Shown one piece after another: positions 23,482 through 34,179 of a stretch of 64,000 nt of DNA. Both the position numbers and the translations under genes were made by a program. Source of the stretch: Cryptomeria japonica (lineage: Eukaryota > Streptophyta > Pinopsida > Cupressales > Cupressaceae); assembly GCF_030272615.1 (NCBI RefSeq), contig NC_081414.1, positions 782,292,119-782,356,118 of the forward strand. Reading direction: 5' to 3'. The notes beneath the pieces were generated by a model. It searched no databases, was not told the DNA's origin, and saw only the letters and a list, made by a program, of their open reading frames with translations. How positions within the stretch are numbered: the first letter of the stretch is position 1; each line of letters starts with the position of its first letter.

Positions 23482-24634
23482 TGTTACTATTTACTAAGTT
23501 GCCATTAGTTTTAGGTTCAAAGTCATTCTATATACTCTAGTCAGTTATTACTACCGAATCAATCAATCGATAAGCACAGAGCAATTGGTTATAGAAGAAA
23601 GTAGTCATAGAGCTTAGTATACATTGAGCTGTCTACCGAGTAACACTCTATGTCTACCAAGCAACAAAAATGATATACCGATTGAAATGTGTTACTAGAT
23701 TCATTGAACCTAGACACATATGGTAAATGTGTTACAAGATTGAGGAATAGGGTATCATTATCACTTAGGAAATTGCACCTTAAGGATTTTGTATGATCTT
23801 GAGGTCATCTATCCAATGAAATGTTTTGTATGGTTATTCATTCGATGAATCATTTTTGTAAGATCGAACCATGAACAGATCACCAACATAAGAGATCTAT
23901 TTATATAGCATGAATTGAGGATCAGAATATAAAGGTGTATGAAGCAAGACATATGTAATAGATAAGGAAGCACTGAGTATTGTGACTGTTAGAGATACAG
24001 AGGTCACCGAGAAGGATTTCAGAGAACAGTCAAGGAACAAAGTAAACAGAAGGGTTTACCGAGTTAATCTATGGATTACCGAGGTATGCTATAAGCAAGG
24101 TAATCTCATTTTGAGTACATAGAATCTACTATAATATTCCAGATGTGAAGTTGCAGATATTTTGTAATATTGTGTTGTAATATTTTGAGTTGTAAGAGAA
24201 ACCTTTAACAGGGTAAAAGACTCTAACAAAGTCTATAAATTGTAAAGCCTTTAACTAGGTGCAGCATTTATAATAAGTGTTGTAAAATCCTTTAGCAAGG
24301 TAGATCTAATGATCTTGATACTCCTAACTGGGTAAGCTATCAGAAATAGCTAAACATGTAGCTCTAACCGAGCAACCTTTATTATTGTAGTAGTGAAGTT
24401 GTGGGTGCCATCCCCACCGCAGTTTTTCTCTCTAACCAAGAGTTTCTACGTAACCAAAATATATGTGTTATGGAGTGAATCATGTATGATTGTTATTTAT
24501 TTGTTTTAGCATTATATTATGTTACAGTAGTTTTTGGTTTATGCTTAACAGTAAAGTTATTGTCAAAGAAAAGATTTGAAGTACTGTTCACCCCTCCCCT
24601 CTCAGTACATTAGCTTTCCATATTGGACCTAACA
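23482..24634 (+). repeat. Element C 5' LTR
   Basis: 1153 bp. A TATA-like TTTATATAG lies near 23899 and the shared copia terminal block 'cacccctcccctctcagtac' precedes the end. It abuts the tRNA-iMet-type primer site. Confidence 0.9.
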
Positions 24635-24696
24635 ATTGGTATCAGAGCTTGAATCTTGGAAAAGGGTTTAACTACCTAAAGAGAAAGATCTTATCA

Positions 24697-25924
24697 ATGG
24701 AAGGCTATAGACAATCTCAAAGAATTGTGAATCTTCAAAATGAATTGGATCATGCTAATCAAGTGATTGCTAACATGCAAAAAGAAATGCAAAAATCTCT
24801 GAAAGTTAAAAGAAGATTATCTGATGATTTGCAAGACTCTCAAGAGTTAGTGGAACAAATTGAGACATCATCTGAGAATAGTATATCTGAAGAGACTAAA
24901 GAAATGATTGGAGAACTAAAAGAAAAGAACAAAACACTGACTGATCAACTAAAAGCAATGAAAGGAGATCATGAACATTTTAGCACACAGATGATTGAAA
25001 ATCTTGAAGCATTGAGGACAACCGAGGATAAATTAAGAGATCTAGAAAGAGGAAAACAATAGCTTGAAGCATTAGTATCTGAAAAGAATGATGAAATGAT
25101 AAGGATGACTGGAATTCAACAAAATCTATTAGATCAATTGGGTTATGCACATCATGAACCAAACCTAAAAAATGATGAGAATCAAACATTGAAACTTGAA
25201 GTATCAAGGTTGACCGATGAACTTGAAACAGAGAAGAAATCCAAAGAAACACTGAAGAAGAGTTATGAAGCATCAAAGATGTTGGATGAGCAACTTAATA
25301 CAAAAAGACCCAACAAAGTTGCAAGACTCAGTTACAAAGGAAAAGACTACCGAAAAGGGAATCCACACTACCTAGAGAGGAGAATCATCAAAGCAAGCTG
25401 GAAATAAGAACATCAAAGGAAAGAACCCTATTTGCAATTACTATGGAAAACAAGGACATACTACCAACATGTGCCAAATCAGAAAAGGTAAGCAACCGAA
25501 TATCACAAGGTCTAATAGTTATTGTTATAATTGCAATAAATATGGTCACACATCTAACAAATGTAGGATAAAGTCTACTAGCAATTATCAGAAGGCAAAA
25601 TTCAAAAGGTTTTGTAAAAACTGCAATAGATATGGACATAGTGCTGAGAAGTGTTGTTTTAAGTAGAAGAACTATATGTGGTCTGCACACCAAGCAAATA
25701 CTAGAAGCTACCAAACTCAAACAGATCTTAATCAACAGTATACTACAGTACCATGGGATTACAATACAAGGATATGGTGTGAATGTTGTGGAAGATATGG
25801 ACATATAAGTGCCAACTATTTTATAAGGTTTGGAATGAACAACCGAAGATCATGGAGAAATCCTGGTATGACATGTTTTCATTGTCACAAAGTTGGACAC
25901 TTGGCTAGAGACTGCAGAGATTAA
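24697..25924 (+). pseudogene. Element C gag-like gene (coiled coil plus five zinc knuckles)
   Basis: The start is chosen at ATG 24697 (MEGYRQSQRIVNLQ), about 50 bases after the primer site. The first 200 residues are long charged coiled coil, broken by a TAG at about 25060 where the reading otherwise continues in frame. A frameshift near 25405 is followed by five knuckles: CNYYGKQGHTTNMC (irregular), CYNCNKYGHTSNKC, CKNCNRYGHSAEKC, CECCGRYGHISANY (last Cys lost) and CFHCHKVGHLARDC. It ends at TAA 25922. It is a nucleocapsid-type RNA-binding protein. No capsid homology is visible, and the coiled coil may provide assembly instead. Confidence 0.8.
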
Positions 25925-26319
25925 TCTAGAGAAGACACTGAGGAAATAAGAAGCAAATTATAGATGATTTGGAAAAAGAAGGAAATTGTGTCAAATGAAG
26001 AAAGCACCTTACCTACCGAGTTAGGTGCACCTATTCCAAATCAATCAGTGAAGGTATGAAGGGACTACATTCTCTCAAGGTTAAATCTTAACAGTTCCTA
26101 TTTTATCATGTCTACACTTACAAGGTGAACAAAGGTGAACAAACCTCTTCTGAGGTGAAATTAAAGGTATTTACATCAATCACAACGCATTGTCAAGCTA
26201 GTTTACCAATCATATCAACTGTGAAAATCTGTTTTATATTTGCTAAGTGGAAAGCGTCTGCCATTTAAAAGTCTTCAAACCCTAAGGATCTTTTGTTAAG
26301 TGATTATCTAAAATTTGTA
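25925..26319 (+). other. Element C spacer between gag and ORF2
   Basis: 395 bp, stops in all frames and no recognisable motif. It is where an integrase/reverse transcriptase gene would sit in an autonomous copia element. Confidence 0.6.
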
Positions 26320-29300
26320 ATGGCACCTAAGATCCAGAAGCCCATTGTTGTGGAGAACATTGACAAGCCCTCACTAAAATACTCTCTAAATCCCAAAGTA
26401 GCATCTGAATCAGATGATAAAACTGAATTTTCACTCATTCTGGAAAGGGTTTTACTAGTTGAGGATGTTAGATTCTTCACTAAGTGTCATGTTGAGGAAC
26501 TAGGTCATGTTGAGATCAAGGACACATATGATGAATTGTGTACCGATGGAAAACTAGATAACAAGTTTGAACACATTAAAGTCAAGGTTTTGACGGAAGC
26601 CCTAACCTACCCGCGAGTCTTCAAACCCCAGTGGGTTAAATTTGTCTTGAGCAGAGTTCATGATGACTTCATGTGGTTAGAGGAGCAACCATTCAAGATC
26701 ACCAAGGAAATCATCCACTTGATCACTAGGGACCCTATTTATGACCATGCCTGAGCTTAGAACATGATTTCACAGAAGGAATTGATCACTTTAACCAGAG
26801 TTGAATCTGATTACAGAGGTCTAAAACTGAACAATGTCACAAATGCAAAGCTGAAGTTTTCCATTAGAGTCATAGGCTATTGTTTCTTTCAATCGGCAAG
26901 GAAAAACAGTGTACCCTGTGCAGCAGACGATTTAGCCTATAAAATTGTGAAGAAAGGCATGAAGATTTATCTATGTGAAGTGTTATTGAAAAATCTATTT
27001 GAAAATCTCAACACCATAAGGAAGCCAAAGAATAAAAACTCGACAAACACACTGAAGTTTGGATCACTTTTGGTATGCATGTTTTTCTATTTTGAGAAAT
27101 TCTTTCCATCAGTTAGTAATGTAGTTTGGGAGCTACACCGCCCAATCACCCATCAAATCAACGACTTCATCAAATGGCTAGGTGATAACTTTAATGATAT
27201 TATGGATGATTATTTTAGCAAGTTTCAAGAAAAAATGCATAGCAGGTATAGGATTCCACCTAAGTTAGTGGAGAAATACAAGGATGATATATGCTTTGAA
27301 GTAGACACCGACTATTGCTATGTCAATGCAGTGGAACCAAGAACTCAATCTTTGCCACCTATGGGTTATGAGACTGATTTTGACATTACACAATAGTAGA
27401 TAGATGCTTTTCTTTCTCTACCAAGGCATGCTACCGAGATGAGATACAGTACATATGAAGAAGTTAAAGAGAGTTAAAATGAGCATTGTAGTACCAAAGG
27501 CTACAAGAAAAGCAACAAAAATGATTAAGGCATTAACAGAGAAATTTGGAGAAGGTTCTTCCTCCACACCTGTCAAGAGCATTCAAGTAATTACCGAGGA
27601 GGAATTTGAAGCCCAAGAAGTAGCTATTACATTGAGCACTGAGTTGCCTAAAGGGAAAATTTTGAAAAGGAAGAAACATGATACATCAAAGGTATCACCG
27701 ACTCCTTCAGTAAAGCATCCAAACACAAGATCATCTGCAGTGTCACCAAGTAAGAAACCAAAGAATGTTGCCACACCAAAGGTAACAAAAACTTATAAGA
27801 AATCTACTCGGAGACTCATTTTGGCTAAAGAGTCCAGTGACACTGAATCTGAAGATGCAAGCAAATTTCAGATTGTTAAGAGTCAAAAGGAAGATGTACA
27901 TAGCGTTGATAATTTATGTGCAAATCTAAAACAATATGGTGGATTTGGAGCATTTAGATATGTTAAGTATGAATCTAGAAATGATGAAGAAAAGAGACAA
28001 ATAGAAGAAGCTGTAATTTGCACACTTTTGAAATTCCAATTGGTCCCATTGGAAGTAACTAATTCTCTTCCAAAAGAATTGTATTTGCATATTGATAACA
28101 GGTGGAAATATTCTATGGACTTGGAAAAATAGATGAGAGAAATAAGTTTGGAACATCTCTTCTCAGACATGTCGATAGATGAGATCAATGAACATCTGAA
28201 AAACTACCAGAAAAACTTCCTAGTCAAGCAAAGAGCCTTGAAATTGATGAATGACCTTTATCTTGAAGTAAAGAATGAGACCAAAGAAAAGTGGTAGGAA
28301 ATCTTTCGAATCAAGAATGCTGGTGAGAAAGTTGAAGTTGAAATAGTTGATGTCACCGAGAAAGATCCTAATACCACCGAGCAAGACCCTGCTAATACTA
28401 TACAAATTGATGAGGATATCATGGACTCCGAGGTACAAGAATAGGAAATGATAGAAGGCAATGCTTATGTCAAATTGGTATCCAATGAGTCTATTTTGGA
28501 ACAAGTTCAGCCCTATCCTCTGGTCACTCAGCATGTTTCAACTGAGACACCTCAAGATACTAAACAAGGAACAGAGGGTCACAAGTCTACAGAAGGAGAA
28601 GTTACTTCTTAGGCCACCAGGGAACAGACTTCTCAAGCCCCTTCTAGCATTGAAAATGTTACAACTGAAACCCAGAGCAAGGATTCACCGAAGGCTACAT
28701 CTGAGGTTAAAGAAATTGACAAAAGTGTTGCCTCCACCAAGCAACCTACCGAGGGTCAACAAGCCTCCCAAGCCATTGTATTAGTTCAACCGGTGAAAAC
28801 CTCCTCATCTAAAGAAAAGAAAATGAAAAAGCATAGTTTCAAATTAGATTTGTCAAAACCAATAGTGTTGCCGAATGTAGACATATCAAAATTAAAAAGG
28901 CAAGCACTTATTGAATTCGGTGAACTTTGCAAAGCCAAAGAAAAACAAGAGAAGCAAATGGCTATACAAAAGAAAAACAGAGTACTTCAGAAGGTGAAAG
29001 CACTATTAACAAATATGCTACCCAAAGCTACAGTGACAAAAGATGCAGCCATCCATGTTCAACTAGATGAACTCCTAACTAAAATAGAGACATCTGGAGT
29101 AGATGCATCTGAATACTTGAGCAAATTGAAGGACAAAGAGCTCACTACAAAAATGATTGAAGAGGTACAAAAAGCCATTTCTATTGGCAAAGTAAAACTT
29201 GTCAAATTTATTGCTGAGTTGTCCCCTCAACTCAAGCACATTCTTTCTTTATTTCAGAAACTCTGTACATTTTCTTTATTCATTAAAGACATCAAGAATA

Positions 29301-29698
29301 AAACAAAAGTGATTGAGAAAGAGATCACTGATATCTCCCATACATTGACCCCTGAGCCAAATTCTATTCAGAATTTCTATACCAAGTTACAAAAGCTCAT
29401 GGGTCAACAATTGGAACTTAGGAATGAAGAGCACAAAATCAAGATGGACAATATGACTCTTCAAACCTTATTCATTCCACACTTGTCCTCCGTCCAAGAA
29501 CAAATCAACAAGGCTACCTCTTTATCTACTCAGCCAGAGGGAAGCACTTTAGATGGACTGATTTCACTATTAGCTGACATTACAACTCAGAATTCACTCA
29601 TGGATAGTGTCAAGGATGCCCTCTCTACCGCTCTCACCGATGCAAGGACAAAGTATAAATCCATTTTTGACCAGTTACCTCCACCGAATGGTAACTAA
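26320..29698 (+). pseudogene. Element C second gene (ORF2), function unknown, best copy
   Basis: ATG 26320 opens about 1125 codons, ending at the TAA near 29696. N-terminal domain: VEDVRFFTKCHVEELG, then FMWLEEQPFKITKEIIHLIT. Two stops at 26750-26760 interrupt it. Middle domain: KYKDDICFEVD and VEPRTQSLPPMGYE (about 27270-27375). After a frameshift near 27470 comes a basic Lys/Ser/Thr linker with SDTESED. Next is a short domain NDEEKRQIEEAVI ... PKELYLHIDNRWKYSM (about 27980-28115), then a Glu/Thr/Gln linker and a C-terminal coiled coil (28793-29698). Four in-frame stops after 27480 are all TAG (28130, 28295, 28442, 28610). No membrane segment or catalytic motif is visible. It may be an env-like extra gene of SIRE type, a captured host gene, or a relative of the plant transposon protein domain PF20167. 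Confidence 0.75.
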
Positions 29699-30038
29699 GT
29701 TTTGATGTTTGTCAAAAAGGGGGAGTATAGCATATATAGTGTATATAAGATAATTTTGATAGGGGGAGCAGTGACAACCGAGCAGTGCACCGAGCAGTGC
29801 ATCGAGCAGTGAACCAAGCAGTGTCAACCAAGCAATAAATACAAAATATTGATCACAACGTATACACAATCAAAGTTATGTACAATATATTGATAAGGGG
29901 AGTATATCTGAGTATACTATTTATTGACAAATGTATATACTGTCAGTTTAGTCAAAATTTTGTAAGTATATAGATTTTTGAGTTATGACTTTGAAAGAAG
30001 TTTTGTCAAACATCTCAACTAATGTCAAAAGGGGAGAT
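29699..30038 (+). other. Element C 3' untranslated region and purine tract
   Basis: 340 bp. It includes a short GAGCAGTG(C/A)A(C/T)CGAGCA tandem-like run near 29775-29830 and ends AATGTCAAAAGGGGAGAT before the LTR. No gene. Confidence 0.7.
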
Positions 30039-31161
30039 TGTTACTATTTACTAAGTTGCCATTAGTTTTAGGGTCAAAGTCATTCTATATACTCTAGTCA
30101 GTTATTACTACCGAATCATTCAGTCGATAAGCACAGAGCAGTCGGTTATAGAAGAAAGTAGTCACAGAGCTTAGTATACATCGAGCTATCTACCGAGTAA
30201 CACACTATGTCTACCGAGCAGAAAAAATGATATACCGAGTGAAACGTGTTACCAGATTCATTGAACCTAGACACATATGGTAAACGTGTTACAAGATCAA
30301 GGAACAAGGTATCATTATATGATCTTGAGGTCATCTATCCAATGAAATATTTTGTATGGTTATTCATTTGATGAATCATGTTTGTAAGATCGAAGCATGA
30401 ACAAATCACCGACATAAGAGATCTATTTATACAACATGAATTGAGGATCAGAATATAAAGGTGTATGAAGCAAGACATGTGTAATAGATAAGGAAGCACT
30501 GAGTATTGTGACTATTAGAGACACAAAGGTCACCAAGAAGGATTTTAGAGAATAGTCAAGGAGCAGAGTAAATAGAAGGGTTTACTGAGTTAATCTATGG
30601 ATTACTGAGGTATGCTATAAGCAAGGTAATCTCATTTTGAGCACATAGAATCTGCTATAACATTCCAGATGTGAAGTTGCAGATATTTTGTAATATTGTG
30701 TTGTAATATTTTGAGTTGTAAGAGAAACCTTTAATAGGGTAAAAGATTCTAACAAAGTCTATAAATTGTAAAGCCTTTAACCAGGTGCAGCATTTAGAAT
30801 AAGTGTTGTAAAATTCTTTAGCAAGGTAGATCTAACAATCTTGATACTCCTAACAGGGTAAGCTATTAGAAATAGCTAAACATGTAGCTCTAACTGAGCA
30901 ACCTTTATTATTGCAGTAGTGAAGTTGTGGGTGCCATCCCCACTGCAGTTTTTCTCTCTAACCAAGAGTTTCTGTGTAACCAAAATATATGTGTTATGGA
31001 GTGAATCATATATGATTGTTATTTATTTGTTTTAGCATTCTATTATGTTATAGAAGTTTTTGGTTTATGCTTAATAATAAAGTTATTATCAAAGAAAAGA
31101 TTTGAAGTACTGATTCACCCCTCCCCTCTCAGTACATTAGCTTTCCATATTGGGCCTAACA
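30039..31161 (+). repeat. Element C 3' LTR
   Basis: 1123 bp, aligned end to end with 23482-24634 except for a roughly 31-bp deletion near 30314 and scattered, mostly transition, differences. Confidence 0.92.
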
Positions 31162-31943
31162 ATCGGCATTGCAGGCTGACATAGTTCACATTTAGGTTAT
31201 TGGTATTAGAGGTCGACAACATTTTGGGAGATCTAACATCGGCAATTGATTTTGATATTCATGTATTTATGTAATTAAGTTGACATGTATATTCATATTG
31301 TAATTATCTATGTAAGCCGACATAAAGCATGATGGATTGTAAAGAGGTATGTAGGTCAGTTGATTAGATCATTTGGTAATATTGCAATGATACAGATATG
31401 TAGTATTATGGAATGTAATGGAGATGTGAAATATATGAGAGAGATCATGTATGTGAGGATATTTATGTAAGAGGGTATTTTGTCAAGGGTTTAGGGTTTC
31501 AGACCAGAATGGATAGAGCTTAACTAGAACTGTTTTCAGGCATAGAAGATGTTATCATTGCAATTCAATCATTTCTTCGGATTGTAGTCTGGATTTGTAT
31601 GTAGTCAATTTGGTTCCTTTTCTGATTGAGTAGTGTGCTCTAGGCTATAATCCTTCATGCAAGTGAAAGCCCCTATATTTTGTAATCTTTTCATATGGCC
31701 AGTGGATTGATATTATGGATCACAAATCCCACTGTGGTTTTTCCTCTTTGAGTTTTTCCACGTATAATTCTTTGTGTTATGGTATTCATTTATGTGATTT
31801 TTTTGTTGGTTTCTTTACTTCTTTCAATCTTATATGTATAGGTATACCAATTGGTGAATGCATGTTTTAATAAGGTAAAAATTGATCATTCTGGTAGAAC
31901 ACTTATTCAGCCCCCCCCCTCTCAGTGTTCTTGGATTCCAACA
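31162..31943 (+). repeat. Element B 3' LTR, right part
   Basis: 782 bp that continue the LTR cut at 23481 and match 9840-10619. Followed by CATAC. Confidence 0.88.
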
Positions 31944-31948
31944 CATAC

Positions 31949-32615
31949 CAACTCATAGGCTTGGTAGAATATGTGACAACCGAGACCTTGAATTGAAAGA
32001 TCTATCTTCTATGTACAGTCTAGCTACTTGATTCTCTTCTTCATTACATTCTAAAGCATAATTACAAATATATATATCAATCCAAATGATCTAGTTGGCC
32101 CAAAAGGGACCAAGGCATTGAAGGAACAAAATAGGTGGAGTAGAGGATGAAAAATAAACCATAAACTAGGGAAATAGGAAGGAAGCCATGGGAAAATAAA
32201 CCAAACATAGGAACTCTCCAAGCCCTCCAAGCGGGAAGAAACGATAGCATAGGAAACACAAAAAAAACTTTTCATGGAGAGAGAACACACCAAGAAGGTA
32301 ATGCAGGCTAAGAACCAACTGATCTGACAAGAGAAAGCGCATAAAGGAGAAGAGGCTGCCAATGAAAAGGAGAACAAACACCAAAGAGTCACAGAGAAAG
32401 CAACAACCCAAGATAAATCGCACCCAAGATGTAGAGGAGAAAACAAGGCAAAAGAAACATCTCCTTCCAAAAGTTGAACCATGAAATATTCTCCCTAGAT
32501 GACCAAAAAAAATCTATCTTCGTCATCTTCATCTGAATCCTCCCCTTCCTTAGCAAATCTAGAAACCCTAACACCTACACAACACCTGCTCCTTCTCCCA
32601 CCCTTGCACTTCATT
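31949..32615. other. Unassigned stretch
   Basis: About 670 bp between the end of B and the recognisable start of G3. Its left part presumably continues LTR fragment E. A 143-residue reading on minus (32051-32482) is strongly hydrophobic because of A-rich plus-strand composition, and matches nothing I recognise. A short AT dinucleotide run occurs near 32070. Confidence 0.4.
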
Positions 32616-33480
32616 CTTAGCTATGAAGATCAAAGGCAAACTCTTATGAGGGGTGCTCATTGATTTGATGTTTATGGTGAATGTGATTAGTGAAGAATAT
32701 ATTTATATCTTACAATTTCATCAAGTAACATGTGGTAAATGTGATGTTTTGGTTAAGGTGTATGATGGTTTATGTTGCCCTACTATTGGTTCTATTACTC
32801 TCCCTTTTGAGGCTAGTACTAAGTGTTTATATTCAACTTCTCTATTATTCCTACATTGGATAAATTTTGTGTGAATTTATATCTTATTATTACATCAAGT
32901 AACATATGGTAAATGTGATGTTTTGGTTAAGGTGTATGATGGTTTTTGTTGCCCTACTATTGGCTCTATTACTCTCCCTTTTGAGGTTGGTACTAAGTGT
33001 TTAGATTCCACTTCTCTATTATTCCTACATTGGATCAATTTTGTGTGAATTTATATCTTACAATTGCATCAAGTAACATATCATAAATGTGATGTTTTGG
33101 TTAAGGTGTATAATGGTTTTTGTTGCCCTACTATTGACTATATTACTCTCCCTTTTGAGGTTGGTACTAAGTGTTTATATTCCACTTCTCTATTATTCCT
33201 ACATTGTATCAATTTCATGTGAATTTATGTCTTACAATTGCATCAAGTAACATATGGTAAATGTGATTTTTTGGTTAAGGTGTATGATGGTTTTTGTTGC
33301 CCTACTATTGGCTCTATTACTCCCCCTTTTGAGGTTGGTACTGTGTTTAGATTCCACTTCTCTATTATTCCTACATTTGATCAATTTCATGTGAAGTTGG
33401 GACATATTTTTCTTTCTTCAATGAAAGCTATCCCTTCTACAATTCATAAATGTTTGAAGTTCCATCATAATGGTACTATC
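32616..33480 (+). pseudogene. G3 protease region with tandem quadruplication
   Basis: Degenerate relative of the G1 protease segment: GVLIDLMFMVNVI aligns with GVLIDPSCMVNVI of G1. A stop (TGA) lies just before it where G1 has Arg. The part CATCAAGTAAC...TTTTGTGTGAA is then repeated four times with period 174 bp (starts 32719, 32893, 33067, 33241). The last copy leads into KLGHIFLSSMKAIPSTIHKC, as in G1. The first three copies carry a frame change, so this is not a functional multimer. Confidence 0.75.
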
Positions 33481-34171
33481 ATAATAATTAATCATACCCT
33501 TTATCCAGCCCATAGTGAAGTGTGGTAATTTCACCCTTGATTACTTTTGGCCTAAACAAACTGAACATCCTTTTCTTATCTTATCAAATATGGAAAAATG
33601 AGATGATCATCTTCATGAGTAAGCTTAGAGACCCTATACCTATGGATATTCCTTTTCCTCATAATGGACTCAGTATTATTCCTACTCATTATATTCCTCC
33701 TATATATGCCTTAGTTTCACCTCCTACATCTTACAAAGGAAAGTGCCTAGTATATTCTATATCTACCCCTAGTGGGGTTTCTTCCATTCCATGCCATTTA
33801 ACTAGGAAGAAAAGAAGCCTATGTCCATTGATCCTCAATCTTTGCAACCCTTAGCTAAAAATAAAAGGAACCATTATGCTAGAGAACACTATTAAAGACA
33901 TCATGTGAAGGCTTGTTTCCTTGCTTCCCAAACCATTTCCTCCCCAAAGACACCAAATTTTAACTTGAGCCCATTTGTCCAACCTTTTCTAACCCTAGGA
34001 AGAAAGTTTGGCTCAAATCGCCAAGACTAAAACTGCTTACCAAAAAAGATGGTCCAAGTTATTTTAATATTAAAGATCCTATTTTTATTAATATAGATGA
34101 TAATATGAATGATGATATTTTTCATGCTAACAATGTTGATTCTAATGATTTTGTTGATATGTATGAGCTTG
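33481..34171 (+). pseudogene. G3 C-terminal tail region, left part
   Basis: Continues G1-like sequence (DYFWPKQ near 33537, Pro-rich stretch, ELVD near 34165) with many stops. It is interrupted at 34179 by the LINE and resumes at 38549. Confidence 0.65.
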
Positions 34172-34179
34172 TTGATGTT

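Larger units (their letters stand above)
23482..31161 (+). mobile_element. Element C: RT-less copia-type LTR retrotransposon (best preserved)
   Basis: LTRs are 23482-24634 (1153 bp) and 30039-31161 (1123 bp), starting TGTTACTATTTAC and ending CCTAACA. ATCGGC occurs on both sides (23476-23481 and 31162-31167), a 6-bp target duplication in the 3' LTR of B. The primer site TGGTATCAGAGC is at 24637-24648. The purine tract AAAAGGGGAGAT precedes the 3' LTR. The interior has a five-knuckle gag-like gene and a second gene of about 1125 codons, with no polymerase. The 3' LTR lacks about 31 bp present in the 5' copy near 23760. Confidence 0.92.
9677..31943 (+). mobile_element. Element B: RT-less copia-type LTR retrotransposon, twice invaded
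   Basis: The 5' LTR is 9677-10619 (943 bp). The 3' LTR is 23315-23481 plus 31162-31943, which also sums to 943 bp once the 6-bp duplication caused by element C is discounted. The flanking 5-bp duplication CATAC (9672-9676 and 31944-31948) confirms the boundaries. The primer-binding site TGGTATTAGAGCC follows the 5' LTR at about 10622. The purine tract CCAAAGGGGGATAT precedes the 3' LTR. Removing the nested G1 and C leaves about 6 kb with a gag-like gene and an unknown second gene, and no polymerase. Confidence 0.88.

Noticed and set aside
26320-29698. TAG as a reassigned or readthrough sense codon in the RT-less family
   Set aside because: The same TAG excess occurs in copia J and the LINE at universally conserved Gln positions, and frameshifts coexist, so CHG deamination decay explains it better.
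32051-32482. Hydrophobic 143-residue minus-strand reading
   Set aside because: Hydrophobicity follows from A-rich plus-strand composition. There is no initiation context, homologue or neighbouring gene logic.
32719-33415. Regular 174-bp repeats as a possible CRISPR array or centromeric satellite
   Set aside because: The unit is a piece of a retrotransposon protease gene, adjacent copies have no spacers, and only four copies are present.
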